From positions 1-64,000 of the forward strand of contig JAODUP010000659.1 of assembly GCA_025642065.1 (NCBI GenBank): 64,000 nucleotides of DNA, given 5' to 3'. This document shows, in pieces, positions 50,556 to 62,905 of this stretch. Within the stretch, counting starts at the first letter, position 1; each line of letters opens with the position of its first letter. A program made the position numbers and the translations under genes. This stretch comes from Paralvinella palmiformis. Its lineage: Eukaryota; Annelida; Polychaeta; Terebellida; Alvinellidae. Under the pieces are notes generated by a model that saw nothing but the letters and a program-made list of their open reading frames with translations, did not search any database and was not told the DNA's origin.

Positions 50556-50559
50556 TCAA

Positions 50560-51208
50560 TAATTTATCATCAATATGTATATACATCTTAAATACGTATT
50601 TATGGTTCATTGATAATATATATCTTTCCTCGGAGACAAAAGAAGTTACAATAATGTATTTATATATAAAGTTTTATAATATAATGGTCAGTCACGGTCA
50701 ATCACCAGTTTGCGTGAGGTTACTGTTTATGCTGCCCCCTGGTGGATTTATTTATACATTGATAAAAGTAATAGCTGAGAATTAAATAGAAAAGAAAAAA
50801 TAACCGGATGATGGACAAAGATTTATTTTATTAGGAACATTCAAACAAAGAGTAACTAAAATTGCATAATTGTGACTAATTGCTGCATTATCTATTATAC
50901 TGAAAATAACAAACTGAAGAACAATCAATAGATTATCATTTTTTAATAAGAACAGAATACTCACTAATTGTATATTTATGTTATTAATAACAATATGATA
51001 CCCGTGATGTGTGTTATCAATCAGTGGTTCTTCAAATGTAATATCTTCCCTCGTTATAAAGTTCATCTACATTATGACTAATAACAAGAGAAGATGCTCG
51101 TTATCTTATCTTAAAACTTCAGTTATCTTCATAAAAGTTAGTCTATTATCTAAAATAACTTCAAATTGTAATCTTTGTAGAACTGGCAAAGAATTGCATG
51201 ATTTTATA

Positions 51209-51261
<53 letters not shown>

Positions 51262-53330
51262 ATATGCAGACCTTAATTTGGATGTATACTATTATCTGTA
51301 TAATTTAAATAAAGATTAGTTATCAGTATCAAACTCCAATTATTATCACCTTTGCAGATATTAATCCCGAGAGATGTGTGTTATTTATCATTAGATTTAT
51401 AATTCTATTATGATATTTAAACAAATGAGTCTATATTGAAATGAAATTCTCTATTACCATTATCATTAAATCCCTGTTAGAGCAATATGTGTAAAAGAAA
51501 AATGGGATGTTTGAATTTAATGATATATATCATTGAATGTTATAATATTGTTTATTTCACACCAACTTGCCTCAAATGTCGGCAATATTTGTATTATGAT
51601 GTATTTAATACAACCATTATATGCCTTTCCTGTCCATACTAGATTGTATTATTCCTTTTTCCACCAAAAAATTATAATTACCGTCAGATGCCTTTCATCG
51701 TATGTGAACAAACAAGCAGAATCAGTAAATAATACATTTGTCAACGTAATACAAATTGCATAAACAACAGAAAATCGATATCCAATTACCCCTTGTCAAA
51801 ACATATGTGCTTGAGATAGCATGGCTTTTGATTGGATCTTGAGATAATAACAGCACACGATTTGTGACTATTGACTATTTTCAAATATCTGGTAGGTAGA
51901 CATTCGTTCGTCTGAGCTACAACATCTACACATTGTCCACAAAGTAGAAATTTACCTGGGTAGAGATAAGAAACGTACCTGGGATACCACGACTTGTTAT
52001 TTAGCATTTTTCATGTCTCACATAATATTATCATCAAGCAATCAAAGGATTTCCAAGAATTTAAGTGAAGAAATATCTCAGCACTCTTTTAACTATCTAG
52101 CTCAATGTATTATCCTTCAGGGTGAATAACAAGAAGGAAACTTTTAATTTAAATAAATCCTTTAGCATCATCTTATAGAAATAATAATATAGTAAGTGTG
52201 ACATACATTTAACATGAAACACACTTTAACATAAACACTCTATGACAAATTCTAACCTCAATCCACAAATATTTGGTATCTTTTAGCTCGTCGTGGTTAG
52301 TTTTGTACGTAATATATTATGGAATAAAAGACTTTTAAGTTGATAGATAGAGCTTAAATAGTTTGCGTTAAAGTCAGTTCATGATTTAATTAATTTAAAG
52401 TGTAAATATGTTTTATTTATTCTCAGAATTTCTTAAAAACGAAACAAAGTGTTTGATCTGCATAAGTGTAATGGATCATTTGACGTACTCTACTTAAAAT
52501 ATTTATTTCTACTGCTATCGATCTTAAAATAACTCACAATCCATCAAAGACTGGATTTCTTTCGAATGTTTGTGTGATTAATTAAAAAGATCAAATATTA
52601 TCCACCTTTAATTTTAAGAGCAGCTAGTAATAGCTAGCTACTCTTAACGTCATATGTTTATTAATATTAATTCATTTAGAAAAAGGTGGATAGAGTGTTT
52701 ATGACAGTTCCAGTTAAGTGGTTTAAACCTTACTCACCCACTAACTCATTCACTAATTCAGACTTTCTCTACTCAATACGTAGAATATAACTAGCTTAGG
52801 TTGGCCTCCAATTTCCATCGGTATATAAACACACGGTAATAATACTAGGATGGATATTAATTTACAACTAACACAGCAATAACTCTAATACGAACACATA
52901 AACAGATATCTTAATTATTATCGTCTGCAGATTTAAATGTGTGATCACTAAAATATTATATGACAAAGATATAAGATGAATTAAGCTAAAATTATTAAGA
53001 AATTGAAAAACAAATTTGGCATATGACCTGAAGAATATAAAATTTATCTTTTTTCGTTGTTTTCACAAGTGTTATGCCTTTTGTAAAATGACAATGAATT
53101 CAAAATAAACCCATTTGAATAATTAATTAATTTAAATGAATAAAATACTTATATTATCTTTTATCTTTGATACTAAACATCAAGTATATGTTATTGACAT
53201 TTAATGATGTACATAATGCGTGACAATTTGTGACATATAAATAGTAAATTATTAACAATTCATAATCCAATAATCACATCACTATAAAGGTTATATGTCA
53301 GCAATATCTTACATTAAAAAATAACTAACT
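50560..53330 (+). repeat. Long AT-rich repeat family R, copy 3
   Basis: It is colinear with copy 1 from about 51010 (TCAATCAGTGGTTCTTCAAA; AATAACTTCAAATTGTAATC; GAACTGGCAAAGAATTGCAT) through 52600 (TAATTAAAAAGATCAAATAT). It is colinear with copy 2 from about 52730 to 53320. The 5' part (50560-51000) matches copy 1 weakly (TTTCCTCGGAGACAAAAGAA against 21905). A family Q-like piece lies at 50685-50790 (TGGTCAGTCA and CCCCCTGGTGGATTTATTTA). A (TA)n run lies at 51212-51264. Frames of 60-100 codons here are not conserved between copies. Confidence 0.72.
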
Positions 53331-53795
53331 TTCGATTAAATGGAATTTATTCTCGGATAAATACCAAAAAATGGGATGATTATATACAAACAAGAGTTTC
53401 AATACTGTATGTTATCATATATAGGTAGATTGGTTTCGTTTGCTTTTATTGTTGCTATTGTGGGCTAGAAAAGACATTTCTTTAGTGTCATAATAGTTTC
53501 TAGTTAACATCTAAAATAATACTTAGTCGTCCATACTTCTTTTTTTGCAAACGATTTCCTGTTTTTTTCTCTGCTCCCCACAAAATATAATATTAAAGTT
53601 TGTTTACATTTGCATAGTGTCGCCAGTAGATACTAGATTTATAATCAATTTCTGTCTCTCCCAGTCGCTCATAACTACGAAAGCAATAGCTAGAACTGTT
53701 CTGGCTGTTTGTTCTTCGAGTTATTTTTACGATTGATTTTCAAGTTTTTCTAGTTGTTTTCAAACTTGTATTTTTGATAATTCACCCCCCCCCCC
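53331..53795. other. No gene recognised; C run at about 53783
   Basis: The stretch is T-rich, with an 11-base C tract just before the LINE relic. Confidence 0.5.
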
Positions 53796-53799
53796 TGAC

Positions 53800-54819
<1,020 letters not shown>

Positions 54820-54842
54820 GGCTTATAAATATTTGGGCCATT

Positions 54843-56135
54843 ATGGTTCAGGTATCAGTTGTCAGTATGGAGGTTTCAGTAGAAGATACGTTCAAAAATG
54901 AGTTCTATAAGAAATATGAATCTCTGAAAAGGGTACTTAGACCAAAACCAGAGTACCCTTTGTTGAGAAATGAACTGAAGCATTTAAATGAACAATCATT
55001 AGCTAACTCATCCCAAGGTTATTATCTTCTGTCCAAGTATGAGATTCTTCAGTATGGCAATGTTGAGAAGTTGATAAGACGTCGCAAATCCAACAATGAC
55101 CCGATACAATATTACGTGCACTTCGAAGAGACATTCGATGTTATCAAACCTGCCCTCATTGCCACTGGCGACTGTTGTCGCGATCGAATGGTAAAGGAGT
55201 TAGGCAAGAAGTATGCCAGTGTTACCAGGGATTCTATTGACCTGCTTAACTCAATGTGCATTGACTGGCAGCGTAAATGTGTTCTACCGATGACAAAGGG
55301 TGTGGTTGTCTAACCGAGCTCGTCTAAAGAGTTCTCCGCTCGTGGCCAAGTAGATCTCATCGATATGCAATCGTTACCGCATGGTTTTTCAAGTGGATTA
55401 TGGTGTATCAGGACCATCTTACAAAGTTCGTTGTTATCCACCCACTGACATCAAAGCGGGATGCTGAGGTTCCATACTAAATCATGGACATATTTCTGCT
55501 ATTCGGTGCGCAGCATATATTACAGCGCGACAACGGTTCCGAATTTACAGCTGAAATCATTTCCAATTTGAATGAGTTGTGGCCAGAGCTAGTTATAGTG
55601 TATGGTAAACCTCGCCACCCACAGAGTCAAGGTTCTGTAGAATGTGCTAATTATGACATTAAAGACATGCTTGTTTGCGTGGATGAGTGAAAATTATACC
55701 AATGATTGGACTGTTGGTGTTAAATTTGTTCAGTTTCGCAAGAACTCGAGTTTCAATGTGGGAATAAAACAGTCACCTAATGCAACCTTATTTGGCATCG
55801 AAGCGAGGATTGGTTTGACTTTCTCGTCTTTACCTTATGACAGGGGGGACGTGGTGATCCCAGAAATATTCTAGGTGTTATATTAGCTGTGGAAAATGGA
55901 CACCAGATTTATGTTTGTCCTCAGAGATTCCTGAGTGAATCTGACATTAACAGTGACAGCAGTGTGTAGCTTCGTCAAGCAAACAAAAAGGAGTATCAAC
56001 ACGGTGGTCAAGGTTTACATAGCGTCTTATTAAATTTGAGTTATTCTAATGCTCTAATTGAAACATGTTCTAGCTCACATAGTAAAAGAGATTGTCTTTG
56101 TAAACATTATCGTTATAGAGATATTATAAATAGAC
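54843..56135 (+). pseudogene. KRBA2-like integrase (rve) relic
   Basis: The first open frame, 54843-55313 (156 codons), carries the N-terminal part: YYLLSKYEILQYGN, IRRRKS, FEETFDVIKPALIATGDCC and RDRMVKELGKKYASVTRDS, which is an HHCC-like integrase N-domain region with decayed residues. After a stop, frameshifted pieces give the DDE core. FSARGQVDLIDMQ (first Asp) lies near 55340, LQRDNGSEFTAEI (second Asp) near 55520 and PQSQGSVEC (Glu) near 55625. Frame 55644-55874 continues with WTVGVKFVQFRKNSS and ATLFGIEARIGL. DPRNILGVIL and PQRFLSESDINSDSSV follow to about 55965, with loss of the segment between. The family is a transposon integrase found as many copies in invertebrates and once in mammals (KRBA2). 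Whether it is Ginger- or Ty3-derived I leave open. Broken by stops and frameshifts. Confidence 0.85.
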
Positions 56136-56139
56136 TGAT

Positions 56140-56360
56140 GTAAGTGGGTTATAAGAAACTAAGACGATATATGTTTACTTGCTGTAAATTTAACATGAAT
56201 GGACAACTTATTCCAGAAACTTCCCTCCGTACATTGCGGTGTGACTTCTTGGCACCGTTAAAAGTGAATACAACTAAGATTTGTACATTCTCTCTGGTAC
56301 TTACTTATGAATCGGATTACTTTGATGTTAGATCTTCGTTTTTGTAATGGGTCGGCACTC
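56140..56360 (-). repeat. Dispersed repeat shared with 26640-26850
   Basis: The words TTTACTTGCTGTAAATTTAA, CATGAATGG.CAA and CCGTTAAAAGT..A recur at about 26660-26800. In both places this sits beside a microsatellite and then the same minus-strand LINE family, so it is probably that LINE's 3' part. Coding content is not recognised. Confidence 0.5.
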
Positions 56361-56366
56361 GCTGTA

Positions 56367-56442
56367 GAAGAGAAAGAGAGAGATGGGGAGAGAGAGGGGG
56401 GAACGAAATATAAATAGATAGAAAGATAGATATATAGTTGGA

Positions 56443-56473
<31 letters not shown>

Positions 56474-56474
56474 T

Positions 56475-56515
<41 letters not shown>

Positions 56516-56546
56516 CAGACAGATAGATAGATAGATATATAGATAT

Positions 56547-56593
<47 letters not shown>

Positions 56594-56685
56594 TATATAT
56601 ATATAGTTAGATAGATAGATAGACAGATAGATAGATAGATAGATAGATAAATATATATATATCGATAGATAGATAGATAGGTATG

Positions 56686-56727
<42 letters not shown>

Positions 56728-56748
56728 TATAGATATATAGATAGATAT

Positions 56749-56795
<47 letters not shown>

Positions 56796-56836
56796 TAGAT
56801 AGATATATATAGATAGATAGATAGATAGATAGATGC
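56367..56836. repeat. (GA)n then (GATA)n microsatellite, about 440 bp
   Basis: A GA-rich tract (56367-56400) is followed by long TAGA arrays with TATA, GACA and GTTAGA interruptions. The 219- and 191-codon minus frames (Tyr-Leu-Ser-Ile strings) are artefacts, apart from the N-terminal 26 residues of the former, which belong to the adjacent LINE. Confidence 0.97.
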
Positions 56837-58255
56837 GAATATTCTGAATTTACTTTTGTATTTGTGTATTTGTGTAGATTTGTATAAGACAATTAATTTT
56901 GACTTATCATTATTCAATTTCAGTAATTCATACTACTACATATCTCTGAAATACCAGCTTCAATTGAAGATACAATCTCTTCCCATTTGTCGCATGGCTT
57001 TAGTGTAATGTAGACTTGAATATTATCGGTATAACAAGAAAATGTACTCTTTACTAATTCAATAACTTGCTCGCTATGTATACCTGCAGCAGTAATGATT
57101 TTGTCCTAACACCAGTTCCCTGTAGTACACCAAATTAAAGACGTACATCTGGTGATATTTTATTCATGACTGAGACACACTGAATCATGTCAGTGAGATA
57201 CAAATTACCTCAGGTTAAAGATTTGTATTTGGTGTAGTTTCGGTTGGGTTGTATATAAATCAAGTATAATAATTAATAAATCCTTCATCTGTTCGCTTTT
57301 AAGACAGCCGTTTCTATAGAACAACCCCTACGATAACAATACTTATAACTCTAATGGAGGTATGTGTGGACTAAGTGATATGCTATGCCACAGGTTCTTT
57401 TTGCTTTTGTCAAAATATTCCTAGCAGATCTTAGTTTATGAGAGTACCAAGCAGTTTCCGGTCTCAAAGTGATGGATTTCGAATAAGGGAAAATATGGTG
57501 ATTAATGATGCTTAGGACACCTTTGTTATAGGCTTCTATTATCTCATGAACTGATCCACAATATTTAATAAGGCATTGAGACTTTATTTATGTGATCCTT
57601 TTCATTTTACAGCCAGATTATTGCCGAAGCATTATCTTTGCTGATGCTAAGATAAGGTTCGCATATAGAAGGAACTCTTGTTTTGCTGGAACCAGATATT
57701 CTGAAGATGACCAATCATAGCTTGTGTGTCATTGTTAGTGAGTTCCACCTTTGACGTGCTACTTCAATCTATGTGAATCCAAAATGCCGCAATACCTACG
57801 ATCTTCAATATCATCTTATTATCTACCTTATTTAAATCATCAGTTATTATGACATCATAAGGGGTATTGGCTCCATTATCTAAGTTGTAAAACAATTCAC
57901 GAAAGAATGATGAGTTTCTAAAGTAACTTTCTTTAGAAGAAGGGGGAGATATATATTATGTATTTAACCGTAACCTTATCTATATTTATGGTATAGTCAA
58001 TGTTTTCAAAATGAGTACATATCTCCGTTGATGTACCGTAACAACCAGTCCCGATTTATATAGTAAGCAAATACAACTATTGGAACGGCGTAAGTTTCTA
58101 CAAATATGATTAAATTCCTAACCAGCAAGAACTAACTCATTTATGGTGAGCTGATCAGTGTCAGTTCCAAGTCACATTTCAGAGAGCGATAATACATTAA
58201 TATCTTGCGATATAACGTAAAATATGATACATCCAGACAAACTGCAAATAACGTG
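56837..58255 (-). pseudogene. LINE relic with endonuclease and RT parts
   Basis: Read on minus from 58255. Endonuclease words include a GANTPxDVIIT block near 57860 and KMILKIVGIAAFWIHID near 57790. The RT words are QCVSVMNKISPDV then GVLQGTG (usual GVPQGS) near 57130. TDNIQVYITLKPCDKWEEI (usual YADDTQVY) lies near 57010 and MNNDKSKLIVLYKSTQIHKY near 56905, where the (GATA)n array cuts it. The segment between endonuclease and RT is shortened. The same words (SKPCDKW, MNSNMLKLNK) occur in the plus-strand neighbour at 58360, so it is one family. Confidence 0.8.
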
Positions 58256-58359
58256 ACCTCAACCTTCTGATCATCATATAAATAGTTTATATCATACATA
58301 TCTCAAAATTAATATTCCTGCTGACATGTAAAGGTGTCCATATTATCATTACTCACCAT

Positions 58360-60115
58360 GAACCCTCTTGTAAAAGAATATTGCGTCTCGACCACAAACC
58401 CTGTTGTCTGATAAGCTTAAATTTGCTAAGAAAATTCGGAGGAAAGCAGAGAGAACCTGCCGACGAACTTCCTTATTGGTGAACTTTGAAATATACAGGG
58501 ATCTTTGTAGAAAAATGAATACACTACTATTCGAGGAGAAGAATTGTTTATATTCCACAAAGTTAAAGACATGTGGAAATGGAAAAAAAACTACAAAGTA
58601 ACTAAGAATTTGATGGGATGTAATGGCAATGCGAATCTTTCACATTTTACCTCTGCTGAACTCCTGGCGGACAAGTTCAGGAATATGTTCATGGGGAAAA
58701 TAACAATCATCAGGAATAAAATCATTTATAATTCCCCAAATACTACCTGCAATATATCCATGGATGCAGATATTATGTTTAATGCCGTTATGTTTGAAAC
58801 GAGCCACCATAACCCCGCTGCTTAAGAGATTTGGGATGGATAAGGAATATATGAAGAACTAATGTATTATTTATAAGTTTCCTTTCATCACCGAACTTGT
58901 TAAAATGGTAGTACCAAGGCGAATAGTAGAGCTCAATGAGAACAATGACTTAAATGACTGTTATTAATCTGCTTATTATAGAGGTCATTTAACAAAAACT
59001 GCTCTCTTGAAAGTGCACAGTGACATTGCTGAGGCTCTTGATAAAGGATCCATGACTGAATTAATTATGCTGGATTCATCTGTAGATTTTGATATAGTCG
59101 ATCATCCAATACTATTGAAGCATTTAGAAATTTCCTTTGGAATCCAGAAAAATGCCTTAACTTGGATAAAGTCGTACATCGCCGACAGAAATCAGTGTAT
59201 TTCATTGGCGGAAAACACATCACCGGATGTAGATCCTCAATTCAATGTACCACAGTGATCTGTTTTAGGACCAAATAATTATTGTATGTAAACCAAACTA
59301 GTTGGTCAAATTATTCAACGGCATAATATTAAATAGCCGATGGCACGCACGTGTACATGACGTCAAAGCCGTGTGATAAATGGAATGATATTTCATTTTC
59401 AATTAAAACAACTTGTATTAAACATATGAGTATTTGGATGAACAGCAACATGCTGAAATTGAATAAGGATCAGACGAAAACTGAGAATCTTTGCATTAAG
59501 GTAGGATACAGTTTTATAAATTGTTTTAACAAAATGCAGGGATCATATGGAATAATACTCTAGTAATGGAGAAGGAGGTGAATTCAATATTTAAGTCCTT
59601 TTATTATCAAATAGCAAATGTGGGAATTATTCCTAGGTACATAAATGATAATGATATGAACATGTTACAGCATTATGCCAAGGTGCCTACTACCATCTTA
59701 AAAACATCCACTGTTTAAAAACATTTGACTTGTAACTGTAGTCCCTGACTTTGTAACTGTCTGTTATATGGCATATCTGATTATAACATCAATAGTCTTT
59801 AGCAAATTCAAAATAGTGCAGTTCGCATAATGACAAATACTCAAAAATATGATAATATCACCCCAATTCACCAAGTACTACGTTGGCTACCTGTTCGACA
59901 GCGTATCCATTTCCGTATTCAAGATTTTATTAATAACTTATTATTAATGATATGACAGCTGAATACCTGTATAAACTGGTGGCCATTAGAAAGTGATCCC
60001 GAAATCTCTGGTCATCCAGTCAGATACTATTGCAGATGCCTCTATCTCGGTTTATGTCATATGACGATTATGTGCAGCCCCCACTTAGTGGAACAGTTTG
60101 TCGGCAGATATTATA
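58360..60115 (+). pseudogene. CR1/L2-like LINE, linker to near C-terminus
   Basis: This is the most complete LINE relic here. The linker is at 58404-58600 (KIRRKAERTCRRTSLLV, NFEIYRDLCRKMNTLLFEEK). HFTSAELLADKF and NISMDADIMFN follow to 58790, then the frame shifts to CLKRATITPLLKRFGMDKEY. The RT fingers and palm are at 59007-59258 (LKVHSDIAEALDKGSMTELI, DFDIVDHPILLKHL, NVPQ then a stop before SVLGP). The catalytic YADD has become ADG near 59340, followed by SKPCDKW and MNSNMLKLNKDQTK. C-terminal blocks lie at 59670-60110 (YYHLKNIHCL, QNSAVRIMTN, VLRWLPVRQRIHFRI, RNLWSSSQILLQMPLSR and SGTVCRQI). It stops where a minus-strand LINE begins. Confidence 0.88.
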
Positions 60116-60560
60116 ATGTGACATTATTTCGATGTTGGCGATATATCTCCCAATTAGCAGTATATTTACATTTATAAAATGTTCTTCTGAACATATTTTT
60201 GACATTCATGGCCTTTCGCAGGGGACAATTCATATACAGTATCTTATTTTTTCTCGTGATCGTTTTCTTTAGAGGAGCATGTTCATCTATGACTTGTTTT
60301 GTAAGAGTTTCATAAAGCCAATATACATTATCCACGTCGTCAAATATTACTCATACTTGAAGTCGTATACATACACATTTTCCTCACATTTTTTATAGCT
60401 ACGGTACAGATAATGCCTCTTCTTTTTCAATGACACATATCTGTTCCCTTTTAGCAATTAATTCATACCGTTAATGCGTCATTGATTCTTATCTGCCCTC
60501 AATATACACTAACCACAGTGTCAAATAACATGTACTCGTTATGGCCAAGCACCAGCATTG
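60108..60560 (-). pseudogene. LINE endonuclease-to-linker relic
   Basis: The minus frame 60335-60111 (74 codons) reads MDNVYWLYETLTKQVIDEHA, PLKKTITRKNKILYMN, PLRKAMNVKNMFRR and YTANWEIYRQHRNNVTL. This is the conserved end of the endonuclease ORF region before RT. Upstream, at 60395-60360, a YRSYKKCEENV word continues it out of frame. It is cut at 60110 against the plus-strand LINE, so both are truncated at the junction. Confidence 0.82.
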
Positions 60561-61040
60561 TCCGTTATTCGGGTAGCTTACGCGTAACACAACAAATACT
60601 CAACTCCAGTCAACCAAAGCAATTAGCGTTCAAAATATTAAACCTTATTCACTAAAATCTGGCACATTATTGTGAAATATCATCAAAACAAACCAGATCA
60701 GTCTATTATATACACCTGCCTGCACAAAATGATATATTGATATAGAAACATAACATTCAGCAACAGTAATAAATAGCCAAAATCTAGTGGTTAAAAATAT
60801 ACTGTGACTGCATAAACTTACATCATGTATATCTCACAATGGTATTTACCTGTTTACTAATATTAATTAGTTATTACTTCATCAATAGTGTTAGTATTAC
60901 TTGGTATCTAATATGTATATCTATATATCATTTAAAGATATTAATCATTACATTTGTTGACTTACAGTTTTATTAATGAACAGAATATCTCACAATTAGT
61001 TTTTTTCTGATCATATGTCTATAATATAAATATACATTAG
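60561..61040. other. AT-rich sequence, nothing recognised
   Basis: No feature could be supported between the LINE junction and the 61-bp tandem array. Confidence 0.4.
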
Positions 61041-61044
61041 CAAT

Positions 61045-61440
61045 AACATATTATTGGTTATAATTGATATATCTACATTATGTCTCATTACTAGATCTAT
61101 GTCTATACATCTTATTCGTTACAGTTGATATATCTACATTATGTCTCATTACTAGATCTATTTTTATACATCTTATTCGTTACTGTTGATATATCTACAT
61201 TATGTCTCATTAGTAGATCTATTTATATACATCTTATTCGTTACAGTTGATATATCTACATTATGTCTCATTAGTAGATCTATTTTTATACATCTTATTC
61301 GTTACAGTTGATATATCTACATTATGTCTCATTACTAGATCTATTTTTATACATCTTATTCGTTACTGTTGATATATCTACATTATGTCTCATTAGTAGA
61401 TCTATTTCTATACATCTTATTCGTTACAGTTGATATATCT
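61045..61440. repeat. 61-bp tandem repeat, about six copies
   Basis: The unit contains CTACATTATGTCTCATTA, TAGATCTATTTTTATACATC and TTATTCGTTACAGTTGATAT. The phrase TACATTATG begins at 61074, 61135, 61196 and 61257, so the period is exactly 61. Copies differ at single bases (CTAGATCT or GTAGATCT; TTACAG or TTACTG) in a roughly alternating pattern, suggesting 122-bp higher-order units. The last unit joins a family Q copy at GTTGATATATCTA, a phrase also seen at 40845 where it joins (TA)n. Confidence 0.95.
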
Positions 61441-61800
61441 ATCAGTTTTTAGTTATTTGAAAATTTTACTTTAAATAACAATAACATTGCAATCCTCTGT
61501 TAATAAGTTATGATAACATATTCATTGGCTGTTACAGTCAGTCTGAGCATAATCGAGCTATTCAAAGTGTGGGATGTCTCATGTTGTAATTTATCAGTTA
61601 ATTTTTAAAATCCGTTATTGTTGTATAAATAATTGTACTGAAGCAAAACATTACACTTACCAACACTTGATGGTCATGTAGAAAACTCCTGACTATGATA
61701 TATATAGTCCTAAACTATAAAATGCTCACATATTAATATATTAATGTAAAATCCAGTTTATTATTTTATTCTAACATTAAGCTTCTGCCATCTTTTGCTA
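61441..61800 (+). repeat. Repeat family Q, 5' part
   Basis: It is colinear with 40885-41160 (AAGTTATGATAACATATTCA, TTTATCAGTTAATTTTTAAA, CCAACACTTGATGGTCATGT). No coding potential is seen. The rest to 62190, including a 64-codon minus frame, is unassigned. Confidence 0.65.
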
Positions 61801-62321
61801 GCTAGTACTTAAAACATTGAATTGTGGAGCTTGTCTTCAGCTTCTTATTCAAACTTGGCTTATTAAATATGAAACGTGTTTCTTTCATCTATTGAAATCT
61901 ACCGCAGAAAATTAATAAAAAAATTCATAATTGCCTACCAAAGAGTGTGTATGAGCACAACCATGATTTTGGTGGCACGCCAATAGTCAATAAAAACATC
62001 ACTTTGGTTTACACAGTTCATAGTTAGCATAATTCCTAGGAAGAGTGTACTATGCCAAAACATCCTTTGGGAAAAGAAGCTTTGTTGATATAACTTCAAA
62101 GCCTTTGTTATGTGTAAAGGTCCAGACAAATATTATCAGCTCTTTTTTACAGTAGGATTCGAAAATATATGTATTGAAAAGTAATTATCTGACTAACATA
62201 CTGATTACTGATTGGATGACGTCACAGTAAGCTCATTGTTGGCATATGAGTCCCTTTATCCTCCGTGATTTAGGTTGCAAAGCCACAACTGGTGAATAAA
62301 CTATAATAAGACCGTTATATA

Positions 62322-62329
62322 GATATCCC
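62322..62329. repeat. Target-site duplication, left (GATATCCC)
   Basis: An 8-bp direct repeat, identical to 62906-62913, immediately flanks the inverted termini CATTGACC and GGTCAATG. Duplications of 8 bp are characteristic of P, hAT and Merlin-type transposases. Confidence 0.88.
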
Positions 62330-62354
62330 CATTGACCTAAAAGAACACTAGACC

Positions 62355-62406
62355 GAACACGGCCGCCGATTTGATGGCAAACAGGTCCCAACTTCCGGTC
62401 GAGGAA
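62355..62406 (+). promoter_or_regulatory. Candidate TATA-less promoter in the left inverted end
   Basis: GGCCGCC (62361-62368) and AACTTCCGGTCGAGG (62390-62404, an ETS-type CTTCCGG core) lie just before the ATG at 62407. The right end, in inverse order, carries CCGGAAGT and CATGGCGGCC, the latter like a YY1 site. ETS and YY1 sites near the start are common in TATA-less promoters. That this one is active is inference. Confidence 0.4.
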
Positions 62407-62519
62407 ATGGGAACGCAGACTAGAAAAATCAGGTTTATAAACGTGGTGAATTATTGTTGTGTCGCTGGTTGTATAAGCCGTGGGCGTGGAAGTAATACAA
62501 ACGGGATGTCTTTTCATCG
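62407..62519 (+). CDS. First coding exon of a THAP-domain protein (partial)
   Basis: An uninterrupted frame starts at ATG 62407 and runs about 38 codons to a strong splice donor (TCG|GTAAGT, GT at 62520-62521). After a 13-residue basic leader it reads VNYCCVAGC, then ISRGRGSNTNG and MSFHR. This is the start of a THAP (C2CH) zinc finger: the C-x3-C pair, then the conserved SFHR, where many THAP genes have their first intron. The customary start is a Met just before VNYC. Here that codon is GTG, and the upstream in-frame ATG would be used. The second Cys-His pair would lie in a later exon that is absent from this element. It could produce fusion transcripts if spliced to host exons, but it may be inert. 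Confidence 0.72.
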
Positions 62520-62905
62520 GTAAGTATAAGGAACACATTTAAAATAGCTGTTAAAGCGGGGGGTTTGGCGGGAAATTAAGCTTAACTGTTATTATATTTA
62601 GCCTGTACGACAACCCCCGGCCTATCTGTGGCGTTTGATCCCAATTAAACTAGATCTACGGACTTGAATAAAACGACATTTACATATTTCATGGCATGTA
62701 ATAGGAGGGGAATAATACAGATTGTCTGCACACACGAAAATATAATGCACACATCACAATAAATGTCGGTATTCGTAGGTTCAAAACTCGAAGCGCAGCC
62801 ACTTCAACGCTGCTTTTTCCCTTGCCGGAAGTCTGAGCTGTTTGGTCATGGCGGCCAATTCAAAAACTACTGACTGCTCGGTCTAGTTTTATATTTAGGT
62901 CAATG

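Larger units (their letters stand above)
62330..62905 (+). mobile_element. Short P-superfamily-like DNA transposon (THAP exon retained)
   Basis: The element is 576 bp. Its outer 12 bases are perfectly inverted (CATTGACCTAAA at the left, TTTAGGTCAATG at the right). Imperfect inverted similarity runs on for about 85-100 bases (ACTAGACCGA, GGCCGCC, ACTTCCGG in the same order at each end). An 8-bp target duplication flanks it. Inside, from the left: a promoter-like GC-richer segment, a THAP-coding first exon with splice donor, a 3' remnant of intron-like sequence, and the right end. THAP zinc fingers are the DNA-binding domain of P-element transposases. No DDE/D catalytic exon remains, so it is non-autonomous. 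GC content is visibly above its surroundings. Confidence 0.8.

Noticed and set aside
56258..56917. 219-codon minus-strand frame, the longest in the window
   Set aside because: Nearly all of it is translated (GATA)n microsatellite; only the first 26 codons are real LINE RT sequence.
56837..60115. A single twin-primed LINE insertion
   Set aside because: The inverted and forward parts overlap in ORF coverage (both contain RT palm and the KPCDKW block), which simple twin priming does not produce.
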